Shown here one piece after another: positions 1 through 9,226 of a stretch of 64,000 nucleotides of DNA. The notes beneath the pieces are model-generated. The model was not told the DNA's origin and did no database searches. It saw only the letters and a list, made by a program, of their open reading frames with translations. Both the position numbers and the translations under genes were made by a program. Location: positions 1 through 64,000 of the forward strand of contig NZ_JNYJ01000029.1 in the NCBI RefSeq assembly GCF_000716715.1. Reading direction: 5' to 3'. Origin of the DNA: Dactylosporangium aurantiacum (GTDB lineage: Bacteria; Actinomycetota; Actinomycetes; Mycobacteriales; Micromonosporaceae). Numbering within the stretch: position 1 is the first letter of the stretch; each line of letters starts with the position of its first letter.

Positions 1-3000
1 GACCCGCAGGTAGTCGTTGGCCTTGTCGCCGACGTCGGCGTGCGACTCGCTGGTGGCCTTGACGTAGGTGCCGATCCCACCGTTCCAGAACAGGTCGACG
101 GGGGCGGCGAGGATGGCGTGCATCAGCTCGTTGGGCGTCAGCGAGGTCAGCGCGGCCGGGATGCCCAGCGCCGCCTTCGCCTCGGACGTGAGCTGGATCG
201 ACTTCGCGGTGCGCGGGTAGACCCCGCCACCGGCGGAGATGATCGACCGGTCGTAGTCGTCCCAGGACGAGCGCGGCAGGTCGAACAGGCGCTGCCGCTC
301 CTCGTACGACGCCACCGGGTCGGGGGTGGGGTCGATGAAGATGTGCCGGTGGTCGAAGGCCGCGACCAGCCGGATGTGCCGGGACAGCAGCATGCCGTTG
401 CCGAACACGTCGCCGGACATGTCGCCGACGCCGACCACCGTGAAGTCGGTGGTCTGGGTGTCGACGCCCAGCTCGCGGAAGTGCCGCTTGACCGACTCCC
501 AGGCGCCCTTGGCGGTGATGCCCATCCTCTTGTGGTCATACCCGGCCGAGCCGCCGGAGGCGAACGCGTCGCCGAGCCAGAACCCGTACTTGACGGAGAT
601 CTCGTTGGCGATGTCGGAGAACGTGGCGGTGCCCTTGTCCGCGGCGACCACGAGATACGGGTCGTCCGGGTCGTGGCGGACCACGTCGGCGGGGGCGAGG
701 ATCTTGCCGCCGTCGAGGTTGTCGGTGACGTCGAGCAGCGCGGAGATGAACAGCCGGTAGCACTCGACGGCCTCGTCGCGGTCGCCCGGCAGCTGCTTGA
801 GGACGAAGCCGCCCTTCGCGCCGGTCGGCACGATCACGGCGTTCTTCACCATCTGCGCCTTGACCAGGCCGAGGATCTCGGTGCGGAAGTCCTCCCGCCG
901 GTCGGACCAGCGCAGGCCGCCCCGGGCGACCGCGCCGAAGCGCAGGTGCACGCCCTCGAACCGGGGCGAGTACACCGCCGCGATCAGCTCCTTGGACTGC
1001 ACCGCGCGGCTCTCCTCCGACAGCGGCAGCCGGGGGTCGAACCGGGCCGCGAACAGCGCGACGAGCTTGGAGGCGATCGCCGGGTACTGCAGCAGCGTCG
1101 ACTCCATGTAGTCATGGGAGAACACGGTGCCGGCCTGGCGCAGGTACTTCGCGTAGGCGCGCAGCACGACGACCTCGCGCCAGGTGAGGCCGGCCTTGAT
1201 GACCAGGGTGTTGAACCCGTCGACCTCCGCCTCGCCGCGCCAGGTCGCGGAGAACGCGTTCTCCAGGTGCGGGCGCACGTCGGCGATCGGTCGGGAGTCG
1301 GCGGGCAGCTGCAGCCCGAAGTCGTAGAGGTAGATCGTGCCGTCGGCGCGGTGCATCTCATACGGCCGCTCGTCGGTGACCCGCACGCCGAGCGAGTGCA
1401 GCACCGGCAGGACCGCGGACAGCAGCATGGGCTCGCCGTAGCGATACACCTTGAACCGGATGTCGCTCTCGTCCTGGCGGCGCCGGTAGACGTGCATGAC
1501 GAGCTGCCCGGGCTCGTCGAGCAGCTCCAGCTTCGCGACGTCCTTCACCGCCTCATACGGCGTGTGCTCGTCCTTGTAGGTCTCCGAGAGGGCCCCGCTG
1601 TAGCGCTGGTAGAGCAGCTTCGCCTGGTGCTCGTCGTCGAGCTTGCGCTCCAGCACCAGCCGGAAGTCGTCGTCCCAGAGGCGGGTCGCCTCCGACAGCC
1701 GCTCGGTCAGGTCGTCGACATCGACCTCGCCGGGCGGGTTGCCGGGCTCGGTGCGCACGATGAAGTGCACCCGCGCGAACTTCGACTCGCTGACCCGGGT
1801 GGTGTAGTCCACGCCGATGCCGTTGAGCTCGGCGAGCAGGATCTGCTGGATGCGCAGCCGGTTGTCAGGTCCTTGCCGGAGTGGCTGCGCGGGGACAGAC
1901 CCGAGCGCTCCACCACCTCGGCGACCTTGCGCTTGACCACCGGCAGGTCCCGCACGCTGGTGCGGTAGGCCGCGGAGGAGAACAGGCCGAGGAAGCGCTT
2001 CTCGCCGGTCACGTTGCCGTCGGCGTCGAAGAGCTTGAACCCGATGTAGTCCAGATACGCCGAGCGGTGCACGGTCGCCCTGGAGTTGGCCTTGGTGATG
2101 ATCAGCAGCCGCTTCTCCAGCGCCTTGGCATACGCCTCGGCGGTCATGGAGCTCAGCACCCGCGGGTGCGGCTGGTCGGCGCGCAGGATGCCCAGGCCGG
2201 TGCCGAGGACGGCCTGCAGCAGGTCCTCGCCGTTGTCGCCCTTCACCAGCTTGTACTGCCGGAAGCCCAGGAACGTGAAGTGGTCGTCGGCGAGCCAGCG
2301 CAGCAGCTCGACGGAGTCGGTGATGTCCTTGTCGGGCACCGGCAGCTGGGCGCTGCCCAGCTCGTCGGCGAGCGTGAGCGCCTGGGTGCGCATCTTCGGC
2401 CAGTCCTCGACCGCCTCGCGCACGTCGTTGAGCACCCGGGCCAGGTCGGTGCGGACCGTCTCGAGGTCCTGCTCGTCGCGGATGCGGTCGATCTCGATGC
2501 GGATCCAGCTCTCGACGATGTCGCCCGGGGCGGCGTCCTCGGGCTCGATCCCGATCCGGACCCCCTCCAGGGCGCCCAGCGGCTGGCGGCGCACCACGAC
2601 GAGCGGGTGGACGAGCAGGTTGACGTCGAGATTGCGGGCCGACAGCGCGCTGGTGACGGAGTCGACGAGGAACGGCATGTCGTCGGTGACGATCTCCAGC
2701 GACGTGCCGCCGGTCACACTGAGGCCCAGCCGGAGCTTCAGCTCCCCCGGGACCCGCTGCGCGGCGAGCTCCAGGTGCGACGCCGTGGCCGCGACCATCT
2801 TCGACACCTGGCAGCTGGCCAGCTCCTCATCGGGGACGAGGCGCCAGTAGTGCGCCACCAGTGCCGGGTCGACGTCCTGCGCGGCGGCCAGGACGACCGC
2901 CTCGGCGACGAGATGCTCGGCATTGGGCACTGTCTGCGTTAACTCGTCGTCCTCGATCGTTGGCTCGGCGACCGCAGTGCGCACCGTTGCCGTGGGCCGG

Positions 3001-3005
3001 TTCAT
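1..3005 (-). pseudogene. NAD-specific glutamate dehydrogenase (large ~180-kDa type), internally deleted and frameshifted, 3' end outside window
   Basis: Large NAD-dependent glutamate dehydrogenases oxidise glutamate to 2-oxoglutarate and ammonia. Reading leftward from ATG 3005, an N-terminal regulatory region of about 380 residues is intact up to SGLSPRSHSGKDL near position 1866. There the frame breaks. The family sequence resumes in another frame at RLRIQQILLAELNG (from 1860) and runs to the window edge through the catalytic core, with GARGG-like and KNAVIVPTGAKGGF segments. Homologues, as I remember them, have about 60 further residues at the junction (the ETYPRDE and LQERR region). So this is a deletion of roughly 180 bp plus a frame change, not a simple indel. 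Either the gene is inactivated or the assembly dropped a GC-rich stretch. It is divergent from the penicillin-binding protein gene across 207 bp. Family assignment is secure; pseudogene status is uncertain. Confidence 0.85.
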
Positions 3006-3212
3006 CGGTCAGTTCTCCCCTCACCCACGACGCTGTGGGTTGTCCCGCACAGCCTAAGACGTCCCCCCGACATTGCTGATCGGTGCATACCCCGGCAGCC
3101 GGGTTCGGCATCGTCGGTTACCCGATCGACCGGTGGGTCCCTATACCAATTGTCCTACTTACCCGATCTTGGGGCGTGCGGATGGTGGCTTTCATGACGC
3201 AGAATCGCCCCC

Positions 3213-5102
3213 ATGGCCGTTTCGTTTCGTCGCATGATCGCCCTCCTCGCCGGGCTGACGCTGCTGGGCGCCCTGCCCGCCTGCTCCAGCAAGCCACCGG
3301 ACGACGCGCTGAAGACGTTCCTCGCCGCGTGGGAGCAGGGCAACATCGCCGGGATGAAGTTCGTGGGCACGGACGGCAAAGCGCTCAGCGGCGACGCCGC
3401 GCAGAAGCTGTGGACGACCGTGGCCGGCGATCTCGCGGCGACCCCGCCCAAGCTGACCATCAAGGGCGCGCCCGCGGTCAAGAAGGACGAGGCCAGCGCC
3501 GTGGTGACGGTCAAGTGGCCGGTCGCCGGCTCGACCTGGGAGTACGACACCACGGTCAACGCCAGGCGCGTCGACAAGCAGTGGACGGTCGTCTGGAACG
3601 CCAAGACCATCAACCCGGACCTCGACGCCAACGACAAGATCGTCGTGCGCAAGACGGCGGGTCCCCGCGGCAGCATTCTCGACGGCTCCGGCCAGCCGAT
3701 CGTGAGCAGCAAGCCCGTGGTGATCATCGGCGTGCAGCCGCGCTCCGTCACCGACATCAACATCGTGGTGAAGAACCTCGGCGACGCGTTCACCGCCGCC
3801 AAGGTGCAGGTCGACCTGTCCAACCTGCCCAACCGGGTGAAGTCCGCGAAGCCCGACGCGTTCGTCGAGGTGGTGACGCTGCGCAAGGAGGTCTACGACA
3901 CCGTCGCCAACAAGCTCAACTCGACGCCCGGCGTCGTCACCCGCAACTCGACGCAGACCCTCGGCCCCTCGGCCCAGTTCGCCCGTGCCCTGATCGGCAC
4001 GTCCGGCGAGGTGACCAAGGAGATCATGGACAAGAACCCCGGCAAGTACAAGGTCGGCGATGTCGTCGGGCTGTCGGGCCTGCAGCAGAAGTACGACGCC
4101 GACCTGCAGGGCAAGCCGGGCGTCTCCGTGGTGGTGCCGATGCCAACCGGCACGCCGGACAAGAAGCTCTTCACCACCGAGGCGGCACCGGGCGCGGCGA
4201 TCAAGCTCACCCTCGACGTCAACATGCAGAACGCGGCCGAGGCGGCCCTGGCCCTCGACACCCGCCGCTCCGCCCTCGTCGCGATCCGCGTCAGCGACAA
4301 CGCGATCGTCGCGGTCGCCAACGGCCCCGGGGCCGCCGGCAACAACTTCGCGCTCCTCGGCCAGACCCCGCCGGGCTCGACGTTCAAGACGATCACCGCG
4401 CTCGGCGTGCTCAGCAAGGGCATGACCGGCGAGACCACGGTCGCCTGCCCGAAGAACCTCACCGTCGACGGCCGCACGTTCAAGAACTCCCACGACATGG
4501 AGCTCGGCAACGTGCCGTTCCGGGTCGACTTCGCCAAGTCGTGCAACACCGCGTTCGCCGCCCTCGCGCCGCAGCTCGCCCCGGACGGCCTGGCCAAGAC
4601 CGCGCAGAGCGTCGGCATCGGCATCCCGTGGGACCTCGGCGTCGACGTGTTCACCGGCAAGGTCTCCGCCAACGGCTCCAAGTCCGAGCAGGCCGCCGCC
4701 GCGTTCGGGCAGGGCACCACGCTGTCCTCGCCGGTCGCCCTGGCCGGTGCCGCCGCCGCGATCGCCCGCGGCCAGTGGAAGCAGCCGCAGCTGGTGCTCG
4801 ACCCCGCGCCGAAGAACCCGGCCGCCGACGGCCCGCAGCTCGACCAGGCGGCGCTGGACTCGCTGCGGCAGATGATGCGTGAGGTCGTCACCGCCGGCAC
4901 CGCCGACCAGCTCAAGGACCTCCCGGGCGACCTGCGCGGCAAGACCGGCACCGCCGAGTACGACAACGACCCGGCGCACACCCACTCGTGGTTCATGGGC
5001 TACCGCGGCGACATCGCGTTCTGCGTCTTCGTGGAGAACGGCGGCGCCAGCACGGCCGCCGCGGTGCCGATCGCCGGGAAGTTCTTCCAGACCATCGGCT
5101 GA
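3213..5102 (+). CDS. Class B penicillin-binding protein (lipoprotein, MecA_N-like N-terminal domain plus transpeptidase)
   Basis: D,D-transpeptidase that cross-links peptidoglycan outside the membrane. The 629-residue product begins with a lipoprotein signal ending in the lipobox LPAC (Cys24), so it is probably lipid-anchored rather than held by a TM helix. An NTF2-like MecA_N domain covers roughly residues 30-140, followed by a dimerisation region. The transpeptidase domain has all three catalytic motifs: S389-T-F-K392 (nucleophile serine), S443-C-N445 and K577-T-G579. No transglycosylase domain is present. The ATG at 3213 is chosen because it gives a clean signal peptide; the ribosome site is weak. 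A strong 12-bp hairpin follows the stop. This architecture is widespread in actinobacteria and resembles PBPs with low beta-lactam affinity, but the sequence does not show resistance. Confidence 0.93.
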   Translation: MAVSFRRMIALLAGLTLLGALPACSSKPPDDALKTFLAAWEQGNIAGMKFVGTDGKALSGDAAQKLWTTVAGDLAATPPKLTIKGAPAVKKDEASAVVTVKWPVAGSTWEYDTTVNARRVDKQWTVVWNAKTINPDLDANDKIVVRKTAGPRGSILDGSGQPIVSSKPVVIIGVQPRSVTDINIVVKNLGDAFTAAKVQVDLSNLPNRVKSAKPDAFVEVVTLRKEVYDTVANKLNSTPGVVTRNSTQTLGPSAQFARALIGTSGEVTKEIMDKNPGKYKVGDVVGLSGLQQKYDADLQGKPGVSVVVPMPTGTPDKKLFTTEAAPGAAIKLTLDVNMQNAAEAALALDTRRSALVAIRVSDNAIVAVANGPGAAGNNFALLGQTPPGSTFKTITALGVLSKGMTGETTVACPKNLTVDGRTFKNSHDMELGNVPFRVDFAKSCNTAFAALAPQLAPDGLAKTAQSVGIGIPWDLGVDVFTGKVSANGSKSEQAAAAFGQGTTLSSPVALAGAAAAIARGQWKQPQLVLDPAPKNPAADGPQLDQAALDSLRQMMREVVTAGTADQLKDLPGDLRGKTGTAEYDNDPAHTHSWFMGYRGDIAFCVFVENGGASTAAAVPIAGKFFQTIG

Positions 5103-5109
5103 CGGTCCA

Positions 5110-5141
5110 CGGCCCAGCCCCGCCACGGTGGGGCTGGGCCG
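5110..5141. terminator. Bidirectional terminator hairpin between convergent genes
   Basis: A perfect 12-bp stem (CGGCCCAGCCCC at 5110-5121 with GGGGCTGGGCCG at 5130-5141) closes an 8-nt loop. It lies exactly between the penicillin-binding protein stop (5102) and the arginase-family stop (5142). There is no U-tract, as is usual for high-GC actinobacteria. Confidence 0.8.
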
Positions 5142-7433
5142 TCACCGCTGCTTCGGTGTCCGCCCCTCGTCAGGTGTACGGGCAGCCGGCACCACATCCG
5201 TCAACGGCGACTCGGGCGGCTCGGCGACCTCCCGCGGCGGCCTGCCCTGCGCCGGCACGAACGGCACCACGGCCTCGCGGTCCTGGACCGGCGCCTCGTC
5301 CTGCGGCGGCTCGGCCCGGCGGGCGAGCCGCCCCGTCGCCGGCGGCGCCGAGATCGGCGCGAGCGTCAGCGCGAGCCTGGGCGCCCGGCGCCCCTTACGC
5401 CCGGGCCGCCCGAACAGCGGCGCCCCGCCGGCCTGATCGGCGCCGTCGTCGACCGCGACCCCACCCGCCGGCTCCTCCGCGTCCGCCGGGCCGGCCTCAT
5501 CCAGATCATCCTGTTTGCCCGGTTCATCCACCGGCGCGAGCCCACCGCCGACGGCGACCCAGCCGCCGTCCGCGGCCCCGGCCTCCGCCGTGGCCTCGAC
5601 GTCGATCGGCTTCCGGGTGGTGATGCCGATCACAGCCCCGCGACTGTACGCCGGCAGCCTCGGCGCCTCACCCCGGCCCGCGACGTCCCGGCCGAGCCCC
5701 CGGTCGGCGGCCAGGTCGACCACCGCGCCGGTCCGCACGTCGACCCAGGCGACCGGCGGCAGGTCGAGCCCCGTGGCACCGGGCCCGTCCGCGGTGGAAG
5801 GCGCACCGCCGGCGTCACCCGACGGCTCGGTGCCGGTGGGCGCCTCGGGCAGGTCCGCCGCTGGGGCGGGCGGCCCGTCAGGCTCGGGCCCGGCCTGCGC
5901 CGCCGAGGCAGACAACTCCTCGACCTGCGGCTCGTCCTCCGCCGCGGGGGCGGGCGACCCGTCGAGCTCGGGACCGGCCTGCGCCGCCGCCGGGTCCCCC
6001 ACCGGGTCATCCGCCGGCTCGGGTGAGAGCTCACCCAGTGGCTCGGCGACCTCCCCGACGGTCACGGCCTGGACCGGGACGTCGTCCGGGTCCGCGCCGA
6101 CCGGCTCGCCGTCCGGGTCCAGCCCGTCGGCCGCCGGCACGAACGGCGGGTCCAGCGCCTCGGCCACCGGCGCGAACGGCGGCTCCATTGCCTCTGCCGC
6201 CCGCTCGAACGGCGGCTCCAATGCCTCAGCCACCGGCTCGAACGGCTCCTCGCCCGGGTCCACCGCCTCGGCCACCGGCGCGAGCGGCGGGTCCACCGCC
6301 TCGGCCACCGGCACGAACGGCGGGTCCAGCGCCTCGGCCGCCGGCACGAACGGCGGGTCCAGCGCCTCGGCCGCCGGCACGAACGGCGGGTCCAGCGCCT
6401 CGGCCACCGGCGCGAACGGCGGGTCCAGCGCCTCGGCCACCGGCGCGAACGGCTCGGCGGGCGGGGCCTGCAGCGGCGGCCCGGACACCACCGGGGCGAC
6501 GTCCGTGGCGGCCAGCGCGGCGGACGTCACCAGCGGCTCCAGGCCGGCGACCAGGACGTCGGTGACCTCGCGCGCGTACTGCCCGTCGGGGTCGTAGTCC
6601 GGGTCGAAGACGGTGACCTGCACACCGACGCAGCGCGGGTCCGAGACCAGGCCGCTGAGCAGGATCTCCAGCTCCCGGTAGGCGATCCCGCCGACGTCCG
6701 GCGCGTCGACGGCCGGCATGACCGCCGGGTCGAGCACGTCGACGTCGACGTGGACCCAGAAGCCGGCGCAGTCGCGCAGCTGCTCGCGGGCCCACTGGGC
6801 GGAGCGGGCGGCGCCGTGCGAGCGCAGCTCCGGCACCGCCCGGGCGACGATCCCGGCGGCCTGCAGGTCGAGGCGGTACTCGTCGTGGGTACGGATGCCG
6901 AGCAGCACGACGTCGACGTCGCGGAAGTAGGGGCGGCGCTGCTCGATGGAGGCGAGGTTGCCCTGACCGCGGCCGGTGGCCAGGGCGAGGGCCTCCCCGG
7001 CCGCCGCACCGACGTAGGAGGCGTTGCCCTCGTGGCGGAAGTCGGAGTGGCCGTCGACGTAGACCAGGCCGACCCGGCCGGCGAGATCGGCGGAGTACCG
7101 CCGCATCGCCAGGCCGGCGCCGAGCAGGATCGAGCAGTCGCCGCCGAGGACGACCGGGAAGTCACCCGAGGCGAGGATGGCGCCGATCCGGTCGGCCAGC
7201 CGCCGGACGAAGACGGCGATCTCGTCGGCCTGGGCGACGCCGTCGCCGGGCTGCCAGCCGGCCGGGTCGTAGCGCGGCGGGGTGATGCACCCCGCGTCGC
7301 GGGCGCCCAGCCGGGCCAGCAGTCCGCTGTCGCGCAGCGCGCCGGGGGCTTTCGCGCAGCCGGGGACCGAGGTTGCGGTCGGTGGCCGCAACCCCAGGTT
7401 GCTCGGTGCGTCGACGACGGCGATCCGGCGCAT
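5142..7433 (-). CDS. Arginase/agmatinase-family protein with long Pro/Ala/Glu-rich repetitive C-terminal tail
   Basis: A 763-residue protein with an N-terminal ureohydrolase fold (about residues 1-300), which typically hydrolyses guanidino compounds at a binuclear Mn centre. Metal motifs are visible: D127-G-H129-S-D131 and D230-V-D232-V-L-D235-P. The GGDHS motif reads GGDCS, so Cys100 replaces the usual first-metal histidine; this variant occurs in some family members and may change metal use or substrate. From about residue 326 the protein is low-complexity, with ten 11-residue repeats of the PPFVPAAEALD type and then about 325 disordered-looking residues to the end. A normal arginase is about 300 residues. 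The start ATG 7433 follows a GGGGCGGG stretch, 11 bp after the TPR gene stop, so the two are probably co-transcribed. The substrate cannot be named from sequence. Confidence 0.85.
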   Translation of the reverse strand: MRRIAVVDAPSNLGLRPPTATSVPGCAKAPGALRDSGLLARLGARDAGCITPPRYDPAGWQPGDGVAQADEIAVFVRRLADRIGAILASGDFPVVLGGDCSILLGAGLAMRRYSADLAGRVGLVYVDGHSDFRHEGNASYVGAAAGEALALATGRGQGNLASIEQRRPYFRDVDVVLLGIRTHDEYRLDLQAAGIVARAVPELRSHGAARSAQWAREQLRDCAGFWVHVDVDVLDPAVMPAVDAPDVGGIAYRELEILLSGLVSDPRCVGVQVTVFDPDYDPDGQYAREVTDVLVAGLEPLVTSAALAATDVAPVVSGPPLQAPPAEPFAPVAEALDPPFAPVAEALDPPFVPAAEALDPPFVPAAEALDPPFVPVAEAVDPPLAPVAEAVDPGEEPFEPVAEALEPPFERAAEAMEPPFAPVAEALDPPFVPAADGLDPDGEPVGADPDDVPVQAVTVGEVAEPLGELSPEPADDPVGDPAAAQAGPELDGSPAPAAEDEPQVEELSASAAQAGPEPDGPPAPAADLPEAPTGTEPSGDAGGAPSTADGPGATGLDLPPVAWVDVRTGAVVDLAADRGLGRDVAGRGEAPRLPAYSRGAVIGITTRKPIDVEATAEAGAADGGWVAVGGGLAPVDEPGKQDDLDEAGPADAEEPAGGVAVDDGADQAGGAPLFGRPGRKGRRAPRLALTLAPISAPPATGRLARRAEPPQDEAPVQDREAVVPFVPAQGRPPREVAEPPESPLTDVVPAARTPDEGRTPKQR
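6121..6456 (-). repeat. In-frame 33-bp tandem repeat array (about ten units) inside the arginase-family gene
   Basis: About ten degenerate 33-bp units encode 11-residue repeats of the form PPFxPxAEALD, residues about 326-437 of the arginase-like protein. Variants include PPLAPVAEAVD, PPFERAAEAME and one unit with a short GEE insertion. The middle units are nearly identical in DNA, which points to recent unit expansion. Confidence 0.9.
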
Positions 7434-7444
7434 CCCGCCCCGGC

Positions 7445-8335
7445 TCAGAACAGCGCGCTCGCCAGCGCCCGGCGGGCCTTGGCGACCGCGGGGTCGTCGG
7501 GCCCCGCGACGGTGAACAGCGAGACGAGGTGTTTGCGCACCGTCTCGCGGTCGTCGCCGGGGGTGCGGCGGACAAGGTCGATGAGGCGGCGGTAGGCGGC
7601 TTCGGCCTGACCGGTCAGCACCTCGATGTCGGCGGCGAGCAGCTGCGCGGGCACGTCGTCGGCGGCCTCCTGCGCCGCGGCGAGGACCGCCGCCGGGTCG
7701 AGCCCGCTGGTGCGGCGCAGCAGGGCGACCTGGGCCAGCCCGGACTCGGCGACCGGGTCGGCCGGGGTGTCGGCGAGGATGTTGCGGTACGCCTGCTCGG
7801 CGGTGTCGAGGTCGCCGTCCATGAGCGCGTCGTCGGCGGCCAGCAGCCGCGGGTCCTCGCCGCGCTGCACCTCGACGCCGGCGGCCTTGAGGACCGCGTC
7901 GATCCACTGGCGCAGGTGGGTCTCGGGCAGCATCTGGTTGAACGCGTCGACGGGCTGCCCGCCGACGATCGCGACGACGAACGGGATGCCCTGGATGCGG
8001 AACATCTGGGCCAGCCGCGGGTTGGCCTCGATGTCGACCCGGCCGAGCAGCCAGGCGCCCCCGCCGTCGGCGGCCAGCTTCTCCAGCAGCGGCGAGAACT
8101 GCTGGTGCGGCTGGCTGCCCTGGACGAAGAAGTCCAGGACGACGGGGGTGGTGACCGAGCGCTGCAGGACCGCGTCCTGGAAGCTGGTCTCGGTGACGTC
8201 GAACACGAACGCCGAGCTCGGCGCGGCAGCTGGTTGGGCAGATCGCTGCGCCGCGGCCTGATTGCTCCGGGCCAGGGCGCCGAGGTCCACCGCCCCGCGG
8301 GTGAAGATCGACTGGGTCTGCCTTGGGTCGCTCAT
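7445..8335 (-). CDS. Tetratricopeptide protein with cysteine-less thioredoxin fold (CnoX/YbbN-like)
   Basis: A 296-residue cytoplasmic protein. After a flexible N-terminus (about 45 residues) comes a thioredoxin-like domain, residues about 45-150, with VVLDFFVQGSQPHQQFSPLL where thioredoxins carry WCGPC. The redox cysteines are absent, so it is not an oxidoreductase. Residues about 165-296 form alpha-helical TPR-like repeats. This order matches the CnoX/YbbN co-chaperone family, which binds unfolded or oxidised clients; that role is inferred. The internal ATG at 8335 (MSDPRQTQSIFTRG) is chosen over an upstream in-frame start at 8392 because actinobacterial homologues begin with this peptide and the longer form overlaps the ABC gene. 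It lies 5 bp after the ATPase stop and 11 bp before the arginase-family start. Confidence 0.85.
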   Translation of the reverse strand: MSDPRQTQSIFTRGAVDLGALARSNQAAAQRSAQPAAAPSSAFVFDVTETSFQDAVLQRSVTTPVVLDFFVQGSQPHQQFSPLLEKLAADGGGAWLLGRVDIEANPRLAQMFRIQGIPFVVAIVGGQPVDAFNQMLPETHLRQWIDAVLKAAGVEVQRGEDPRLLAADDALMDGDLDTAEQAYRNILADTPADPVAESGLAQVALLRRTSGLDPAAVLAAAQEAADDVPAQLLAADIEVLTGQAEAAYRRLIDLVRRTPGDDRETVRKHLVSLFTVAGPDDPAVAKARRALASALF

Positions 8336-8339
8336 GGAG

Positions 8340-9212
8340 CTAGTTTTGCACGTGCCCCAAGTGATCTGCCGCAAGTGACCGGTCGGATCCACCCGCCACC
8401 AGGGTGACGGCGCCGTCGATGTGCTCGACGGTGAAGAGGGTGCCGGGCGGGAAGTCGCCGAGCACCTCCGGCGGCAGCTGGACGGTGCCGTCCCCGGCGA
8501 CGACGGCGAAGTCCTGCCCGTCGCGGCCCTCGGCGCCGACCCGGCCGTCGCGGATGGTCACGGCCCGGCCCAGGCGGGTGCCGACGTCACCGTCATGGGT
8601 GACCACGACGATGGTGGTGTTGCGCTCCTGGTTGACGGTCTCCAGCGCCTCGAGGACCTCGTCCCGGCCGGCGGTGTCGAGCTGGCTGGTCGGCTCGTCG
8701 ACGAGCAGCAGGCCGGGCCCGGCGGCGATGCCCACGGCGAGGGCGGCGCGCTGGCGGGCGCCGGGCGCCAGCTCGTCGATGCGGGCGCGGCCGAGGCCGG
8801 GCAGGCCGACGAGGTCGAGGATGCGGTCCGGGTCGTCGAGCTTGATGCCCTCGGTGCGGGCCGCGCGCCGCTGGGCGAGCCAGATGTTGCGGTGCAGCGT
8901 CGCGTACGGCAGCAGGTTGCGGGCCGCGCCCTGCAGCACCACGCCGATCTCGGTGCCGCGCAGGCGGGCGATCTCGCCGTCGGAGAGCTTGCCCATGTCG
9001 TAGGTGCCGATGTTGACCCTGCCGGCGGAGGGCCGCATGAGCCCGGCCAGCAGCGCGATGAGCGTCGACTTGCCGGAGCCGGACGGCCCGACCAGGGCCA
9101 GGGTCTCCCCCGGGCCGATCGACAGGTCGACGCCGGCGAGGGCCACGACGTCACCCGCCTCGGCACGGTAGATGTGCACGACCCGCCGGCAGGCCACCGC
9201 CAACCCGTTCAT
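8340..9212 (-). CDS. ABC transporter ATP-binding protein (MacB/LolD type), partner of the adjacent permeases
   Basis: A 290-residue ATPase of the MacB/LolD class. Walker A is GPSGSGKST (about residues 41-49) and Walker B is LLLVDEPTSQLD. The switch histidine lies in VVVTHD. The signature reads LAPGARQR instead of LSGGQQQR, a noticeable degeneration, while its paralogue at 18535 has LSPGERQR. A C-terminal extension of about 60 residues resembles a small beta-rich domain that the paralogue also has. ATG 9212 follows a GGGGGA ribosome site. The gene lies 14 bp downstream of a permease gene and is presumably its energy-coupling subunit. Substrate is unknown; MacB-type systems act as mechanotransmission pumps or lipoprotein extractors rather than classical channels. 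Confidence 0.88.
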   Translation of the reverse strand: MNGLAVACRRVVHIYRAEAGDVVALAGVDLSIGPGETLALVGPSGSGKSTLIALLAGLMRPSAGRVNIGTYDMGKLSDGEIARLRGTEIGVVLQGAARNLLPYATLHRNIWLAQRRAARTEGIKLDDPDRILDLVGLPGLGRARIDELAPGARQRAALAVGIAAGPGLLLVDEPTSQLDTAGRDEVLEALETVNQERNTTIVVVTHDGDVGTRLGRAVTIRDGRVGAEGRDGQDFAVVAGDGTVQLPPEVLGDFPPGTLFTVEHIDGAVTLVAGGSDRSLAADHLGHVQN

Positions 9213-9226
9213 GAGCAGTCCCCCAT

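Noticed and set aside
40..1968. 642-codon plus-strand ORF opposite the glutamate dehydrogenase
   Set aside because: Antisense artefact of high GC; its Val/Arg/Gly/Asp-rich product matches nothing, while the minus strand has clear family sequence.
3083..4882. 599-codon plus-strand ORF overlapping the penicillin-binding protein in another frame
   Set aside because: Arg-rich shadow; the alternative frame has a lipoprotein signal and all transpeptidase motifs.
5142..6100. Separate gene for the Pro/Ala-rich tail of the arginase-like protein
   Set aside because: The frame is continuous with the enzyme domain and no internal ribosome site or start is convincing.
7434..7907. N-terminal extension of the arginase-family gene to 7907
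   Set aside because: The extra 158 residues are an out-of-frame shadow of the TPR gene; the ATG at 7433 begins the conserved arginase fold.
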